A DNA stretch of 34,639 nt from Clostridium sp. 27_14 (GCA_001916035.1 MNRQ01000027.1:1-34639); one strand, 5' to 3'; positions 15,757 to 23,773 are shown, counted from the stretch's first letter. Notes: a model not told the origin generated them from the sequence alone. Made by a program: numbers and translations.

Positions 15757-15778
15757 GAAAAAGAAAGAGGGTGAGAAC

Positions 15779-15976
15779 TTGGAAGATGATAATGAAGAAG
15801 TAGAAAGGTTAACTCCTGCAGATATTGCACCAAAATTAAAAATGAGTGTTGAAGGAGTTAGAGCAGCATTAAGACAAGACAAATTTCCATTTGGAATAGC
15901 ATTTCAAGGAAAGACAGGACAATGGAACTATTTAATAATAAAAAGCAAATTTGAAAAATGGTTGAAAAATATTTAG
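15779..15976 (+). CDS. Excisionase-like / MerR-type HTH protein
   Basis: From TTG 15779, seven bases after GAGGGTGAG-type SD (15766-15775), the frame gives 65 residues: an acidic start, then LTPADIAPKLKMSVEGVRAALRQ and a wing-like segment ending SKFEKWLKNI. This is the winged helix of small phage excisionase-like proteins, which bend att DNA and steer integrase to excision, or of simple DNA-binding regulators. A GTG at 15716 in the same frame has no SD and lies inside the Cro-like gene. Its leader is the predicted sRNA target. Confidence 0.65.
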   Translation: MEDDNEEVERLTPADIAPKLKMSVEGVRAALRQDKFPFGIAFQGKTGQWNYLIIKSKFEKWLKNI

Positions 15977-15989
15977 GGAGGTGAATTTA

Positions 15990-16130
15990 ATGAAAAAAAT
16001 AAACAAAAGCAAACTATATGAACTTATAGGAAAAGCAACAGTAAGAGCAACAGTATGGGCAATGTCAGTATATTTAGTATATCAAGCAAGCTTGTATATA
16101 TTAGATAATTGTATAACAGTGTACAGATAA
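15990..16130 (+). CDS. Small membrane protein (46 aa)
   Basis: ATG 15990 follows GGGAGGTGA. The product has a basic N-terminus (MKKINKSKLYELIGK) and one hydrophobic helix (about 18-38, VWAMSVYLVYQASLYIL). No family is recognised. It is in the early operon, 13 bp after the excisionase-like gene. Confidence 0.6.
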   Translation: MKKINKSKLYELIGKATVRATVWAMSVYLVYQASLYILDNCITVYR

Positions 16131-16169
16131 AACATAAGTAAGAGAAACTATTTGAAAGGAGGAAGATAT

Positions 16170-16484
16170 ATGTTTTTTGCAATAGCAGGATTTTTATTTG
16201 GAGCATTATTAGTAGTTCTATTTAATGAAAATGCAGAAAGAGCAAATGAATTGTTAAAAGATACAATAAACAATTTAGAAGGAGATATAGATCTATTAAA
16301 TTCAAAGATAAAAAATAGAGACAAAATGATAGGAAAGCAACAGAAAGATAATGAAATATTATTAAACAATGCCGATGAGTTAAGAGCAAAAATAGAAGAT
16401 TTAGAAAACAATATAGAAATATTAACAAATAATTTAACAGACGAAAATAAAGAACTAATTCCAGACTACCAATCAGAAAATTAG
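16170..16484 (+). CDS. Membrane-anchored coiled-coil phage protein
   Basis: From ATG 16170 (SD AAAGGAGG) the frame gives 104 residues: a hydrophobic helix at 2-18 (FFAIAGFLFGALLVVLF) followed by a long heptad-like coiled coil (about 25-95, rich in Leu/Ile, Asn, Asp, Glu, Lys). A TTG six codons upstream is less likely as it lies before the SD. The function is unknown; such anchored coiled coils are common in early phage operons. Confidence 0.65.
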   Translation: MFFAIAGFLFGALLVVLFNENAERANELLKDTINNLEGDIDLLNSKIKNRDKMIGKQQKDNEILLNNADELRAKIEDLENNIEILTNNLTDENKELIPDYQSEN

Positions 16485-16561
16485 TTCAATAAAACACATA
16501 AATTATGGATTTCTATTGTTATTATAGCATTTTTAACAGTAGAAATCAAGAGGAGAATGAA

Positions 16562-16702
16562 ATGGAAACATTAGAACAATTAGAAAATGCGTATTTTATT
16601 TTAAAGATGCAAGATAAATGGAACAGTGAAGACTATAAATATGCAAACGAACTAAAAGAAAAAATTAGAAATTTGAAGGGAGAACAAAAATGCAAAATTT
16701 AA
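16562..16702 (+). CDS. Small hypothetical phage protein (46 aa)
   Basis: ATG 16562 is preceded by AAGAGGAG. The peptide METLEQLENAYFILKMQDKW continues into a charged helix. It overlaps the Gp157 gene by 13 nt, suggesting translational coupling. An upstream ATG (16505) in the same frame has no SD. No family is recognised. Confidence 0.55.
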   Translation: METLEQLENAYFILKMQDKWNSEDYKYANELKEKIRNLKGEQKCKI

Positions 16703-17184
16703 GTTTATATGACATAGTAGGGGCATTTCCAAAATTGATAGATCAGGAAGAAATGTCAGAAGAAGATAAAAAAGAAGTAGAGAAAGAATTGATAGAATTA
16801 TTACAACGAAAAAGTCAAAATTTAATTGGATATACAAGAAACATAGAATTAACTATTGAAGCAATGAAAAGTGAAGAAAAGCGAATTTCAGAACAAAGAA
16901 AAGCAATGGAAAATAAACTTGAAAAATTTAAAGAATATGTAAAAGAATGTATGGAACAAAATGGATTCACAAAAATAGAAACGACATTAGGAACATTAAG
17001 CATAGCCAAAAATCCAATAAGTGTAGAAATATATGATGAAAAGCAAATACCAGATGAATATAAAACAAAAGTGGTAACAGTAAAAGTAGATAAAACAGCA
17101 ATAAAAAAGGCATTAAAAGAAACAGGAGAAATAATACCAGGGGCAAAAATAATAGATAATAAAACGAGTTTAAGAATAAAGTAG
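16690..17184 (+). CDS. Siphovirus Gp157-family protein
   Basis: The 164-residue protein matches the Gp157 pattern: a short Leu-rich start (MQNLSLYDI), an acidic helix, a central coiled coil (IELTIEAMKSEEKRISEQRKA), and a C-terminal beta part (KIETTLGTLSIAKNPISVEI, then a VDKTAIKKALKETGEIIPGA motif). Family members are found beside phage recombination genes and have been linked to phage resistance in streptococci; the mechanism is not clear. It sits just before the ERF recombinase. ATG 16690 follows GAAGGGAG. Confidence 0.82.
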   Translation: MQNLSLYDIVGAFPKLIDQEEMSEEDKKEVEKELIELLQRKSQNLIGYTRNIELTIEAMKSEEKRISEQRKAMENKLEKFKEYVKECMEQNGFTKIETTLGTLSIAKNPISVEIYDEKQIPDEYKTKVVTVKVDKTAIKKALKETGEIIPGAKIIDNKTSLRIK

Positions 17185-17193
17185 GTGAGTAAG

Positions 17194-17856
17194 ATGGAAG
17201 TTAAGGAAATGAATATTTTTGAGAAAATGTTAAATATAACAAATGAAATAGCAAATGTAAATAAAAATTTAACAGTAGGAGAAGGCAAAAGTTCATACAA
17301 AGCAGTAGGAGAAGCAGATATATTAAAAGCAGTTAAGGAATTAGAGTTTAAGTATAGAGTATATAGTTATCCAACAAATAGAGAAGTAATAGAAAGTACA
17401 ATGTACACAACAACTAATAATTATGGAGAAAAGAATAATATTTTTAGCAGAATAAAAACAACTTATAGATTTGTAAATATAGATAAGCCAGATGAGTATA
17501 TAGAAACAATTACTTTTGCAGAGGGAATTGATACACAAGATAAAGGTTCAGGAAAAGCAATGACTTATTCAGATAAATATGCATTAATGAAAAGCTATAA
17601 AATTATAACAGGAGAAGATCCAGACCAAAATCCGAGTGAAGCAGGTTACAAAAGACAACAGACAGCAGCGAAAACAACTAATAGTAAAATAACAGAAGTA
17701 GAAGCAAAGTCAATATATGCACTTATGATAAGAAAAGGACTTGATGTTGAAACAGCTTTAGAAAGAAATTACGGAATAACTTATACAACAGATTTAACAA
17801 AGGAACAATATATAGCAATATTAAATAAATGTAATACAATGCCAGATAAAAAGTAG
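17194..17856 (+). CDS. erf: ERF-family single-strand annealing protein
   Basis: The 220-residue protein has the ERF core: NIFEKMLNITNEIANVNKN, YKAVGEADILKAVKELE, a beta section RIKTTYRFVNIDKPDE, and DTQDKGSGKAMTYSDKYALMKSYKI, the conserved GKAxTYADKYALLKLLcI-type segment. These proteins anneal complementary DNA strands in phage recombination. ATG 17194, with GTAGGTGA five bases upstream, is preferred over GTG 17185, which lies in the SD. Downstream, a NinB-like gene completes a recombination module. Confidence 0.85.
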   Translation: MEVKEMNIFEKMLNITNEIANVNKNLTVGEGKSSYKAVGEADILKAVKELEFKYRVYSYPTNREVIESTMYTTTNNYGEKNNIFSRIKTTYRFVNIDKPDEYIETITFAEGIDTQDKGSGKAMTYSDKYALMKSYKIITGEDPDQNPSEAGYKRQQTAAKTTNSKITEVEAKSIYALMIRKGLDVETALERNYGITYTTDLTKEQYIAILNKCNTMPDKK

Positions 17857-17864
17857 GTGATTAA

Positions 17865-18419
17865 ATGCAAACTACAGGAACATTAGAGGAAATAAACATA
17901 GATTATAAGACCGGAAAACCTAAAATAAGCTTTTTAATTGACGGAAAGGACAAGTTATCAGATATAGAACAGCTAAAAGGCTTAAAACTTAAAATAGAAG
18001 CAAAAAAGTACATAAAAAAGAGAACAATTAATGCTAATAATTATTTTTGGAAACTTTTACAGGAATTATGCGAATTATCTGAAACAGATACAGTTGAAGA
18101 ATATAGAAGAAGAGTTAAAGAATTAGGAATATTTAGAAGATTTAAGATAGAAGCAGAAAATATAAAAACATTTGAAAAAATGTGGAATGCACAAGGAATA
18201 GCATGGTTTTGTGAAATAGCAGATACAACGTATATAAATAATACAGAATTTAAGATAATAAATGCTTATTATGGTTCAAGTTCTTTTAACTCAAAGCAAA
18301 TGAGTAGGCTTATAGATAGTGTAGTTCAAGATTGTAAAGTTTATGGAATAGAAACAAAATCACAGAAGGAAATAAATAGCTTATTAGAAAGCTGGGGTAA
18401 AAATGAGCAAAAGAAGTAA
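17865..18419 (+). CDS. NinB/Orf-like recombination protein
   Basis: The 184-residue protein has the NinB-type features: a KYIKKRTINANNYFWKLLQEL segment (the RSxxQNxxxW-like helix) and a C-terminal YGSSSFNSKQMSRLIDSVVQ, then GIETKSQKEINSLLESW, widely conserved in clostridial phages. Relatives bind single-stranded DNA and help recombinases. ATG 17865 follows GTAGGTGATT. It overlaps the HNH gene by 17 nt, so the two are probably translated together. Confidence 0.72.
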   Translation: MQTTGTLEEINIDYKTGKPKISFLIDGKDKLSDIEQLKGLKLKIEAKKYIKKRTINANNYFWKLLQELCELSETDTVEEYRRRVKELGIFRRFKIEAENIKTFEKMWNAQGIAWFCEIADTTYINNTEFKIINAYYGSSSFNSKQMSRLIDSVVQDCKVYGIETKSQKEINSLLESWGKNEQKK

Positions 18420-18736
18420 AGCTTGTGAAATATCACAGAAAGTAAAAGAAATAGTATGGAACAGAGATAATCATAAATGTATTTCGTGTGGTAGATATGT
18501 TCCAAAAACTTGTGCAAATGCACATTTTATAAAAAGAAGTCAACGGTGGTTTAGGCATAGAAGAGAATATAGTTACATTATGCCCAGAATGTCATTATCA
18601 AGAAGATTTTGGACAAAATACAGAATTATATGAGGACTACATAGAAAACTATTTAAAAGGTATTTATGGAGCAAATTGGAACAAAGAAAAGTTAATTTAT
18701 AAAAAAATATTAGGAGGTAATGAAAATGAAATTTAA
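18403..18736 (+). pseudogene. HNH endonuclease with an apparent +1 frameshift at a CGG codon
   Basis: Frame 1 (ATG 18403) encodes CISCGR and AHFIKRSQ, then reaches CGG at 18544-18546 and diverges from the family to a 76-residue end. Skipping C18544 continues in the +1 frame as GGLGIEENIVTLCPECHYQED and on to TAA 18736, restoring the Cys pairs, His, Asn and final CxxCH of an HNH nuclease (110 residues). The break lies within the usual HFI-x-RS-x-GGLG-x-EEN motif. The same CGG situation occurs in the genes at 21542 and 22014, so programmed +1 frameshifting is a real alternative to a mutation. HNH proteins in early phage operons may nick DNA or assist recombination. Confidence 0.75.
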
Positions 18737-19331
18737 AATTGGAGATAGAGTAAAAATAATAAGCAAAAAAAACGGCGATCAATATACGACTTATGGATTT
18801 AAAATTGGCGATATATGTAGAATTGCAAAAATAGATAATAATAGACTAGCAATATATAAAGATAAAGGAGATTATTTTGGCTTTATATTTAAATACAATG
18901 TAGAATTAGCACAAGAAAACCAATTTACAAAAGCAGATTTAAAACATGGCGATAAATGTACATTAAAAAATGGACAAGTAATATTTTTCGATAAAACTTC
19001 TAACTATTCTTTTGATAGTATTGATGAACAATTAAGATATTTTAATGATGATGTAAGTATAGCAAAAGTCGAAAGACCAATAAAATATGAAACAGTATTT
19101 GAAAGAGAAGAAGTAGTATTAGATGAAACAGAAAAAAGATATTTATCAGGAGTTATCAGACCTTTTAAGGATAAAGTTAAATACATACAAAAATGGACAT
19201 ATTCAACAGGAGTTAAGGAAATAAAGATTGCAACTTCAAAAACTATAACAAGACTTCCAGGATTTACAAATGATATTTACAAAGGAATGAAAGAAAATAA
19301 AAAATACACATTAAAAGAATTAGGATTATAA
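18726..19331 (+). CDS. Phage protein with N-terminal KOW/SH3-like domain
   Basis: The product is 201 residues from ATG 18726 (TAGGAGG at 8 bp); ATG 18720 is too close to the SD. The N-terminus FKIGDRVKIISKKNGDQY is a KOW/SH3-like beta segment. The C-terminal half (DETEKRYLSGVIRPFKDKVKYIQK...GMKENKKYTLKELGL) matches a segment common to many clostridial siphovirus early proteins with no assigned function. It overlaps the frameshifted tail of the HNH gene by 11 nt. Confidence 0.65.
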   Translation: MKFKIGDRVKIISKKNGDQYTTYGFKIGDICRIAKIDNNRLAIYKDKGDYFGFIFKYNVELAQENQFTKADLKHGDKCTLKNGQVIFFDKTSNYSFDSIDEQLRYFNDDVSIAKVERPIKYETVFEREEVVLDETEKRYLSGVIRPFKDKVKYIQKWTYSTGVKEIKIATSKTITRLPGFTNDIYKGMKENKKYTLKELGL

Positions 19332-19337
19332 GGCAAC

Positions 19338-19365
19338 AAGGGCAGACATAACAAAGTTTGCCCTT
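19338..19365 (+). terminator. Hairpin before the replication initiator gene
   Basis: AAGGGCA (19338-19344) pairs with TGCCCTT (19359-19365) around a 14-nt loop; ATATTGTACG follows, so there is no real U-tract. It may slow transcription or shape the leader of the next gene rather than end the operon. Confidence 0.5.
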
Positions 19366-19387
19366 ATATTGTACGAAAGGAGAAACA

Positions 19388-20113
19388 ATGGCAGAAAGAA
19401 GAATGTTTGCAAAAACAATAATAGATAGTGATGCATTTCTTGATATGCCACACACAACTCAATTATTATATTTTCATTTAAGTATGAGAGCTGATGATGA
19501 TGGATTCATAAATAATCCTAAAAATATAATGAGAATGATAGGGTGCAAAGATGATGACTTAAAAATACTACTAACAAAAAAATTCTTATTACCATTCGAA
19601 AGTGGTGTAGTAGTAATAAAACATTGGCAAATACACAATTACATACAAAAAGATAGGTATCATGAAACAAAATACAAAGAAGAAAAATCAATGCTAAAAC
19701 TTGATGAAAATAAAGCTTATACATTAATGGATACAAAATGTATACAAGATGTATACAAAATGGATACCCAGGTTAGAGATAGGTTAGAGTTAGGTAAGGA
19801 TAGTATAGAGTTAGATAATAATATACCAGCTTCCGAAGAAAAATCTTCTACAGCTTCTGTAAAAGCCAACAAGCACAAATATGGAGAATATAAAAATGTG
19901 TTGTTGAAAGATGAAGAATTACAGAAACTACAGAAAGAATATCAAAATTGGGAAGAACTTATAAAATACCTTGATGAGTATATTGAAATGAAAGGGTATA
20001 AAGCAAAATCACATTATTTATGTATAAAAAAATGGGTTGTAGATGCAGTAAAAAAAGAGAACTTAAAAAATCCTAAAAAAGAAAAAAACACAAGCAAGGT
20101 GGTGGATTTTTAA
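19388..20113 (+). CDS. Phage replication initiator (replisome organiser, DnaD-like)
   Basis: From ATG 19388 (SD AAAGGAG) the frame gives 241 residues; the ten extra upstream codons have no SD. The N-terminus RMFAKTIIDSDAFLDMPHTT, then LYFHLSMRADDDGFINNPKNI and VVVIKHWQIHNYIQKDRYH, is the winged-helix domain typical of phage replisome organisers, which bind the phage origin. A charged linker (about 110-165) leads to a C-terminal helical region. The next gene, with no gap, encodes a G39P-like protein, giving the usual initiator plus helicase-loader pair. An origin may lie in this gene, but I see no clear iterons. Confidence 0.8.
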   Translation: MAERRMFAKTIIDSDAFLDMPHTTQLLYFHLSMRADDDGFINNPKNIMRMIGCKDDDLKILLTKKFLLPFESGVVVIKHWQIHNYIQKDRYHETKYKEEKSMLKLDENKAYTLMDTKCIQDVYKMDTQVRDRLELGKDSIELDNNIPASEEKSSTASVKANKHKYGEYKNVLLKDEELQKLQKEYQNWEELIKYLDEYIEMKGYKAKSHYLCIKKWVVDAVKKENLKNPKKEKNTSKVVDF

Positions 20114-20392
20114 ATGAATAAAGAAGATTTTAAAAGGCAATTAGGAAAAATACAAATAGCATATAATAAAAAATTTACACAAGAAGAAGCTAGGATGTGG
20201 TTTCAGGAATTTCAAAATATATCTGCAGAAGAATTTGGAAAAACAGTAGACCAGATAATCAAGACTAATAAGTTTACACCGAAAATAGCAGATATAAAAG
20301 CAAAAATAAGTGAGAATACATATAGATATTACTCAGAAGACCCACGAAAAAATTTATATAAAAATTTAGAATGGGGAGAATTTGTAGATTAA
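20114..20392 (+). CDS. Helicase loader/inhibitor-like protein (G39P type)
   Basis: The 92-residue protein has the pattern of G39P-like loaders: a helix with MWFQEFQNISAEEFGKTVDQ and then TNKFTPKIADIKAKI, matching the FPPTIAEI-type motif of the family. Such proteins deliver the replicative helicase to the initiator-bound origin. The start ATG 20114 directly follows the initiator stop (TTTTTAA ATG), suggesting coupled translation from GGTGG upstream. Confidence 0.65.
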   Translation: MNKEDFKRQLGKIQIAYNKKFTQEEARMWFQEFQNISAEEFGKTVDQIIKTNKFTPKIADIKAKISENTYRYYSEDPRKNLYKNLEWGEFVD

Positions 20393-20408
20393 AGGAAGTG
20401 ATAAACAA

Positions 20409-20735
20409 ATGAATACAATAACATATCAGACTCGACAAATGAGTTTAGACGACATACAAGATAAGACAAAAATAAGATATATACAAATTTTAAATAGATT
20501 AGACAAGCCTAAGACAGCGAAAGAATTAGCAGTAGAATTATTTGATTTAGGTTTTATACCAAGTACAGAAAGAAATTATACAGCACCAAGGCTAACAGAA
20601 TTAGAAAAAATGGGATATGTAAAAGCAATAGATAAAAAGAAATGCCAATATACAGGCAAAACAGTAGCAGTATATGAGAGAACAGAAAACGGTTTTATTG
20701 CAATAAATATGAACCATATTCCAAGAATAGATTAG
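20409..20735 (+). CDS. Winged-helix DNA-binding phage protein
   Basis: The 108-residue protein has a winged-helix pattern: IRYIQILNRLDKPKTAKELAV, TAPRLTELEKMGYVKAID, then a two-strand wing with TGKTVAVYERTENGF. It probably binds DNA; target and role are unknown. ATG 20409 follows AAAGGAAGTG. Confidence 0.65.
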   Translation: MNTITYQTRQMSLDDIQDKTKIRYIQILNRLDKPKTAKELAVELFDLGFIPSTERNYTAPRLTELEKMGYVKAIDKKKCQYTGKTVAVYERTENGFIAINMNHIPRID

Positions 20736-20744
20736 GAGGTAATT

Positions 20745-20933
20745 ATGATAGAAAAATGTAACAAATGTAATAGTGAAGAATTATTTGTAGAAATACAAGG
20801 CAACAGAAGGGGATTATTTTGTGGCAAATGTGGTAGATGGCAAAAATGGATTACAAAACAAGAATTACAAATAGGAAAGTTTAAAGGCTATAAGATAATA
20901 GGAGGTAGTTATGATAATAGTAAGTCAAGATAA
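20745..20933 (+). CDS. Zinc-ribbon protein (62 aa)
   Basis: Two CxxC knuckles (CNKCN and CGKCGRW) about 20 residues apart form a zinc ribbon, followed by a basic segment. ATG 20745 follows TAGGAGGTAATT. It overlaps the next gene by 23 nt; its end YDNSKSR is encoded over the SD and start of that gene. Confidence 0.62.
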   Translation: MIEKCNKCNSEELFVEIQGNRRGLFCGKCGRWQKWITKQELQIGKFKGYKIIGGSYDNSKSR

Positions 20934-21198
20934 GACAAATATAGTTAATTTTGATAATTTAACACCAATATACATAACACAAGATGAAGAAAAAACAGCA
21001 TTTTTTATAAGATATGAAACAGTAGATAGCTTATATGATGATTTAGGATTTTATAAAACAGAAGAAAGAGCAAAAGAAGTATTACAAGAAATTGTAAAAA
21101 CAACTATTGAAACAAGAAAAAATCAAAATTTTAATAGCCTTTTTGGTGGATTAGAAATTATACCCCAAAATACTTATTATGAAATGCCAGAGGACTAG
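20911..21198 (+). CDS. Hypothetical phage protein (95 aa)
   Basis: ATG 20911 has AGGAGG eight bases upstream. The protein begins with strands (MIIVSQDKTNIVNFDNL) and has a helix EERAKEVLQEIVKTTIETRK. It resembles the many small clostridial phage proteins of the MIIVSQDK type, with no known function. Confidence 0.6.
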   Translation: MIIVSQDKTNIVNFDNLTPIYITQDEEKTAFFIRYETVDSLYDDLGFYKTEERAKEVLQEIVKTTIETRKNQNFNSLFGGLEIIPQNTYYEMPED

Positions 21199-21211
21199 CT
21201 AGGAGGTAGTT

Positions 21212-21532
21212 ATGGACGAATATTTTGAATATTTTCAGCACCTAAACAAACAAATTCATAATTTAAGTAAAAAGCAGTATGATGAAATTGAAGAATTTTT
21301 AGGAGATATGGAACAATCTATAAATGGAGATACAACGCTTAAAGAAATAGAAAAATATATAAAAAAATATAGAAGAAAAAACAAAATATTATTTATAGCG
21401 TTTAAAACAAGAAATAAAAACAAACTAGCACATATTTGCAAATATATTATTGATTTGGAATGGCATAACGAATGGGCAATAGCAGTTGCTGGGCAAAGTA
21501 CACCAACAATTTTTGGCTGGTTTGATGTTTAG
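21212..21532 (+). CDS. Hypothetical phage protein (106 aa)
   Basis: ATG 21212 follows TAGGAGGTAGTT. The protein has an acidic helical N-terminus (EYFQHLNKQIHNLSKKQYDE), a Lys-rich middle (YIKKYRRKNK) and a C-terminal LEWHNEWAIAVAGQSTP. No family is recognised. Confidence 0.58.
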   Translation: MDEYFEYFQHLNKQIHNLSKKQYDEIEEFLGDMEQSINGDTTLKEIEKYIKKYRRKNKILFIAFKTRNKNKLAHICKYIIDLEWHNEWAIAVAGQSTPTIFGWFDV

Positions 21533-21541
21533 GAGTAGATT

Positions 21542-21689
21542 ATGAAATATAATTATCCACCGCTTGAGCGGCAAATGTGTAAAGTGCATAGGTTGTAACA
21601 GACTTGAAAATGAAAACTTTAAAGGAATTTGGAGATGTGAAAATTATATAGAAAAGGAGCTAAAGAAAAGTGAACAAATACAGAAATAA
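21542..21689 (+). pseudogene. Small Cys-cluster protein with +1 frameshift at CGG
   Basis: ATG 21542 (SD TAGGAG spanning the previous stop) reads MKYNYPPLE, then CGG (21569-21571), and in the same frame stops after 18 residues. Skipping C21569 gives GKCVKCIGCNRLENENFKGI then WRCENYIEKE to TAA 21689: 48 residues with the CxxCxxC plus distal Cys seen in small clostridial phage proteins. The tail overlaps the next gene by 20 nt and covers its SD, as for neighbours, so the +1 frame looks maintained. A palindrome CCGCTTGAGCGG (21560-21571) ends at the shift codon. Confidence 0.68.
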
Positions 21690-21999
21690 AAAAGTAATAG
21701 TAGAAGATTATGTATTTGATAGTATAGCTGAAAGCAAAAGGTATAAAGAACTAAAACTATTATTAAAAGCAGGCGAAATAAGTGATTTAAAATTACAACC
21801 AAGATTTTTACTACAAGATAGTTTTAAGAAAAATGGTAAAACTTTTAGGAAAATCGAATATGTAGCTGACTTTCAATATATAGAAAATGGCAAAACAATA
21901 GTAGAAGATGTAAAAGGAATGCAGACCGATGTATTCAAATTAAAACATAAATTATTTGAAAAGAAGTATCCTGAATTGGAATTAAGAATAATCAAATGA
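21670..21999 (+). CDS. DUF1064-family phage protein (nuclease-like)
   Basis: The 109-residue protein matches DUF1064: YRNKKVIVEDYVFDSIAESKRY, LKLQPRFLLQ, IEYVADFQYIENGKTIVEDVKG and FKLKHKLFEKKY. The E/D-x-K arrangement (E in SIAESKRY, D in YVADF, E-D-V-K) is that of a PD-(D/E)xK-type fold, so a nuclease or Holliday junction role has been suggested for the family. GTG 21670 follows AAAGGAGC. It lies directly before a DNA methyltransferase. Confidence 0.78.
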   Translation: MNKYRNKKVIVEDYVFDSIAESKRYKELKLLLKAGEISDLKLQPRFLLQDSFKKNGKTFRKIEYVADFQYIENGKTIVEDVKGMQTDVFKLKHKLFEKKYPELELRIIK

Positions 22000-22013
22000 A
22001 AGGAAAATAAAAG

Positions 22014-22836
22014 ATGAACAGAAAATGTAAAATAGAATTATACAATGATCACTTTGAAAATGCCAAAAGATATGGAATACCACATGCACAACTAATTATA
22101 GCAGATATACCATATAACCTTGGGAATAATGCTTATGCAAGTAATCCAAGCTGGTACATAAATGGAGATAATAAAAAAGGAGAAAGCGATAAAGCGAATA
22201 AAGCATTCTTTGATACCGATAAAGACTTTAAAATAAACAATTTTTTTGATTTTTGTACAAGATATTTAAAGAAAGAACCGAAAGAAAAAGGACAAGCTCC
22301 AGCAATGATAGTATTCTGTGCTTTTGAACAAATGCAAATGGTAATAGATGAGGCGAAAAGACATGGTTTAATGAAAAGTTATCCGCTTGTATTTGTAAAA
22401 AATTATTCAGCATCAGTATTAAAAGCTAATATGAAAATAGTAGGAGCAACAGAATATGCAGTGGTACTTTATAGAGATAAACTACCAAAATTTAATAATG
22501 GCAAAACAGAAGAACAAAAAGGAAAAATGATATTCAACTGGTTTGAATGGAAGAGAGATAATTCTAAACTATATCCTAAGATACATCCAACACAAAAACC
22601 AATTACCTTATTAAAGCAACTAATAGAAATATTTACAGATGAAGGTGATGTAGTAATAGATCCAGTAGCACGGAAGTGCAAGTACATTAAGAGCATGTGC
22701 AGAATTGAAAAGAAACGCTTATGGCTTTGAAATAAAAAAGGATTTTTATAATCAAGCAAAAGAAAAAATGATAAGTGAAGATATTTTAAATGGAATGATG
22801 GAAGATGGACAAGTTACATTTGAAGCACTTATGTAA
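22014..22836 (+). pseudogene. DNA (adenine-type) methyltransferase with +1 frameshift at CGG
   Basis: ATG 22014 (SD AAAGGAAA) opens a beta-class methyltransferase: LIIADIPYNLGNNAYA contains the catalytic D-I-P-Y (DPPY-like) motif, followed by a target domain and IHPTQKPITLLKQLIEIFTD, then VVIDPVA at the SAM-binding motif I. There CGG (22671-22673) is met and the zero frame ends off-family at 238 residues. Skipping C22671 yields GSASTLRACAELKRNAYGFE, then DFYNQAKEKM, and TAA at 22836 (273 residues), the expected C-terminus. The shift is inside the SAM pocket, so the zero-frame product should be inactive. Bases 22668-22679 also form GCAC-GGAA-GTGC. This is either a recent mutation or regulated recoding. 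Confidence 0.8.
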
Positions 22837-22847
22837 GAAGGTAAGAG

Positions 22848-23069
22848 ATGATAGAAGTAAACGAATATGTGAGAACAAATAAAGGAAATATAGGAAAGGT
22901 AGTTGAAATAAGATTAGGATTTAACAAAGATACACAATTATATCAAAATGTATATATGTTAGATAATAGATTATGGACGATTTTAGAATATATAGTAAAA
23001 CAAAATAAAGAAATTACAAAAGTATTAAATTTAGCAAATCAAATGCTAGAAGAAATGGGGGATAAATAA
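22848..23069 (+). CDS. Hypothetical phage protein (73 aa)
   Basis: ATG 22848 follows AAGGTAAGAG. The N-terminus MIEVNEYVRTNKGNIGKVVE is a small SH3-like beta segment; the C-terminus is helical. The stop overlaps the start of the next gene (TAATG-type coupling at 23067-23071). No function is known. Confidence 0.55.
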   Translation: MIEVNEYVRTNKGNIGKVVEIRLGFNKDTQLYQNVYMLDNRLWTILEYIVKQNKEITKVLNLANQMLEEMGDK

Positions 23070-23764
23070 TGAAAAAGAATTTTAAAAGAATAATATCAAG
23101 TTTATTAGTAGTTTTTATAGGGATATGTTTAATATTGCCAACAAATGTATATGGAAGAGCTCATACATCAGTGCATAGCTCAACACATACATCAGTACAT
23201 AGTTCAGTTAAAGCAAGTACACCTAGTACAACAACTAAATCAAGTTCAAGTAGTGTTAAAGCAAGTACACCGACAAGTAGTAGTAAATCATCAAGTGTAA
23301 GTTCATCAACACCTAAAACAACAACAAGTTCAAGTACAGGAAAAACTTATACAACAACTAAAAGTGAAACAGGAAGAACAATAGTAAATCACGAAACTGT
23401 AAAACCAAAAGAAAGTACAACAATAGTAAATAACAATCCAACATATTATACTAATTATTCAACACAGCCAAGTTATTCATTAAGTAATAGTATATTTAAT
23501 TATTATATGTTAAGTGAAATTTTTAAAGATAAAGACAAAGAAAAAGACAAAGTTAGTGAACAAGATATAGTTAAAGCATTAGAAGAAAAAGGATATTCAA
23601 AAGAAGAAATTGACAAAATTTTAGATGAAGCAAAAACAGAGGAAAATGAAAACAAACCATTTTATGATGGATGGAAATGGTATAACTGGACAATCTTTAT
23701 CGGAATTATATCAATATTAACTATTGGACTAATAGCGTTAATAGTTTTTATATGTTCTTTATAG
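23069..23764 (+). CDS. Ser/Thr-rich secreted or surface protein with C-terminal membrane anchor
   Basis: The 231-residue protein has a signal peptide (about 1-29, basic MKKNFKR, then a hydrophobic core ending near NVYG), a Ser/Thr/Lys-rich low-complexity stretch (about 31-110) with repeats such as HTSVHSS and VKASTP, an Asn/Tyr region, an acidic helix (SEQDIVKALEEKGYSKEEID) and a C-terminal TM helix (about 207-229) followed by almost nothing. It is probably anchored in the membrane with its bulk outside. It is unusual cargo for an early phage operon and leads the channel/PspA-like block, 9 bp before the channel gene. Confidence 0.68.
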   Translation: MKKNFKRIISSLLVVFIGICLILPTNVYGRAHTSVHSSTHTSVHSSVKASTPSTTTKSSSSSVKASTPTSSSKSSSVSSSTPKTTTSSSTGKTYTTTKSETGRTIVNHETVKPKESTTIVNNNPTYYTNYSTQPSYSLSNSIFNYYMLSEIFKDKDKEKDKVSEQDIVKALEEKGYSKEEIDKILDEAKTEENENKPFYDGWKWYNWTIFIGIISILTIGLIALIVFICSL

Positions 23765-23773
23765 GAGAAGAAA

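Noticed and set aside
18403..22836. A genome-wide change of genetic code at CGG
   Set aside because: Genes at 273-1235 and 1865-2578 contain in-frame CGG as a plain triplet with the protein intact on both sides, so an unassigned or quadruplet-only CGG does not hold for the host.
23143..23340. Tandem repeat or recombination site in the Ser/Thr-rich stretch
   Set aside because: The repeats (HTSVHSS, VKASTP) are coding low complexity in an open frame with signal peptide and anchor; the DNA repeats are inexact.
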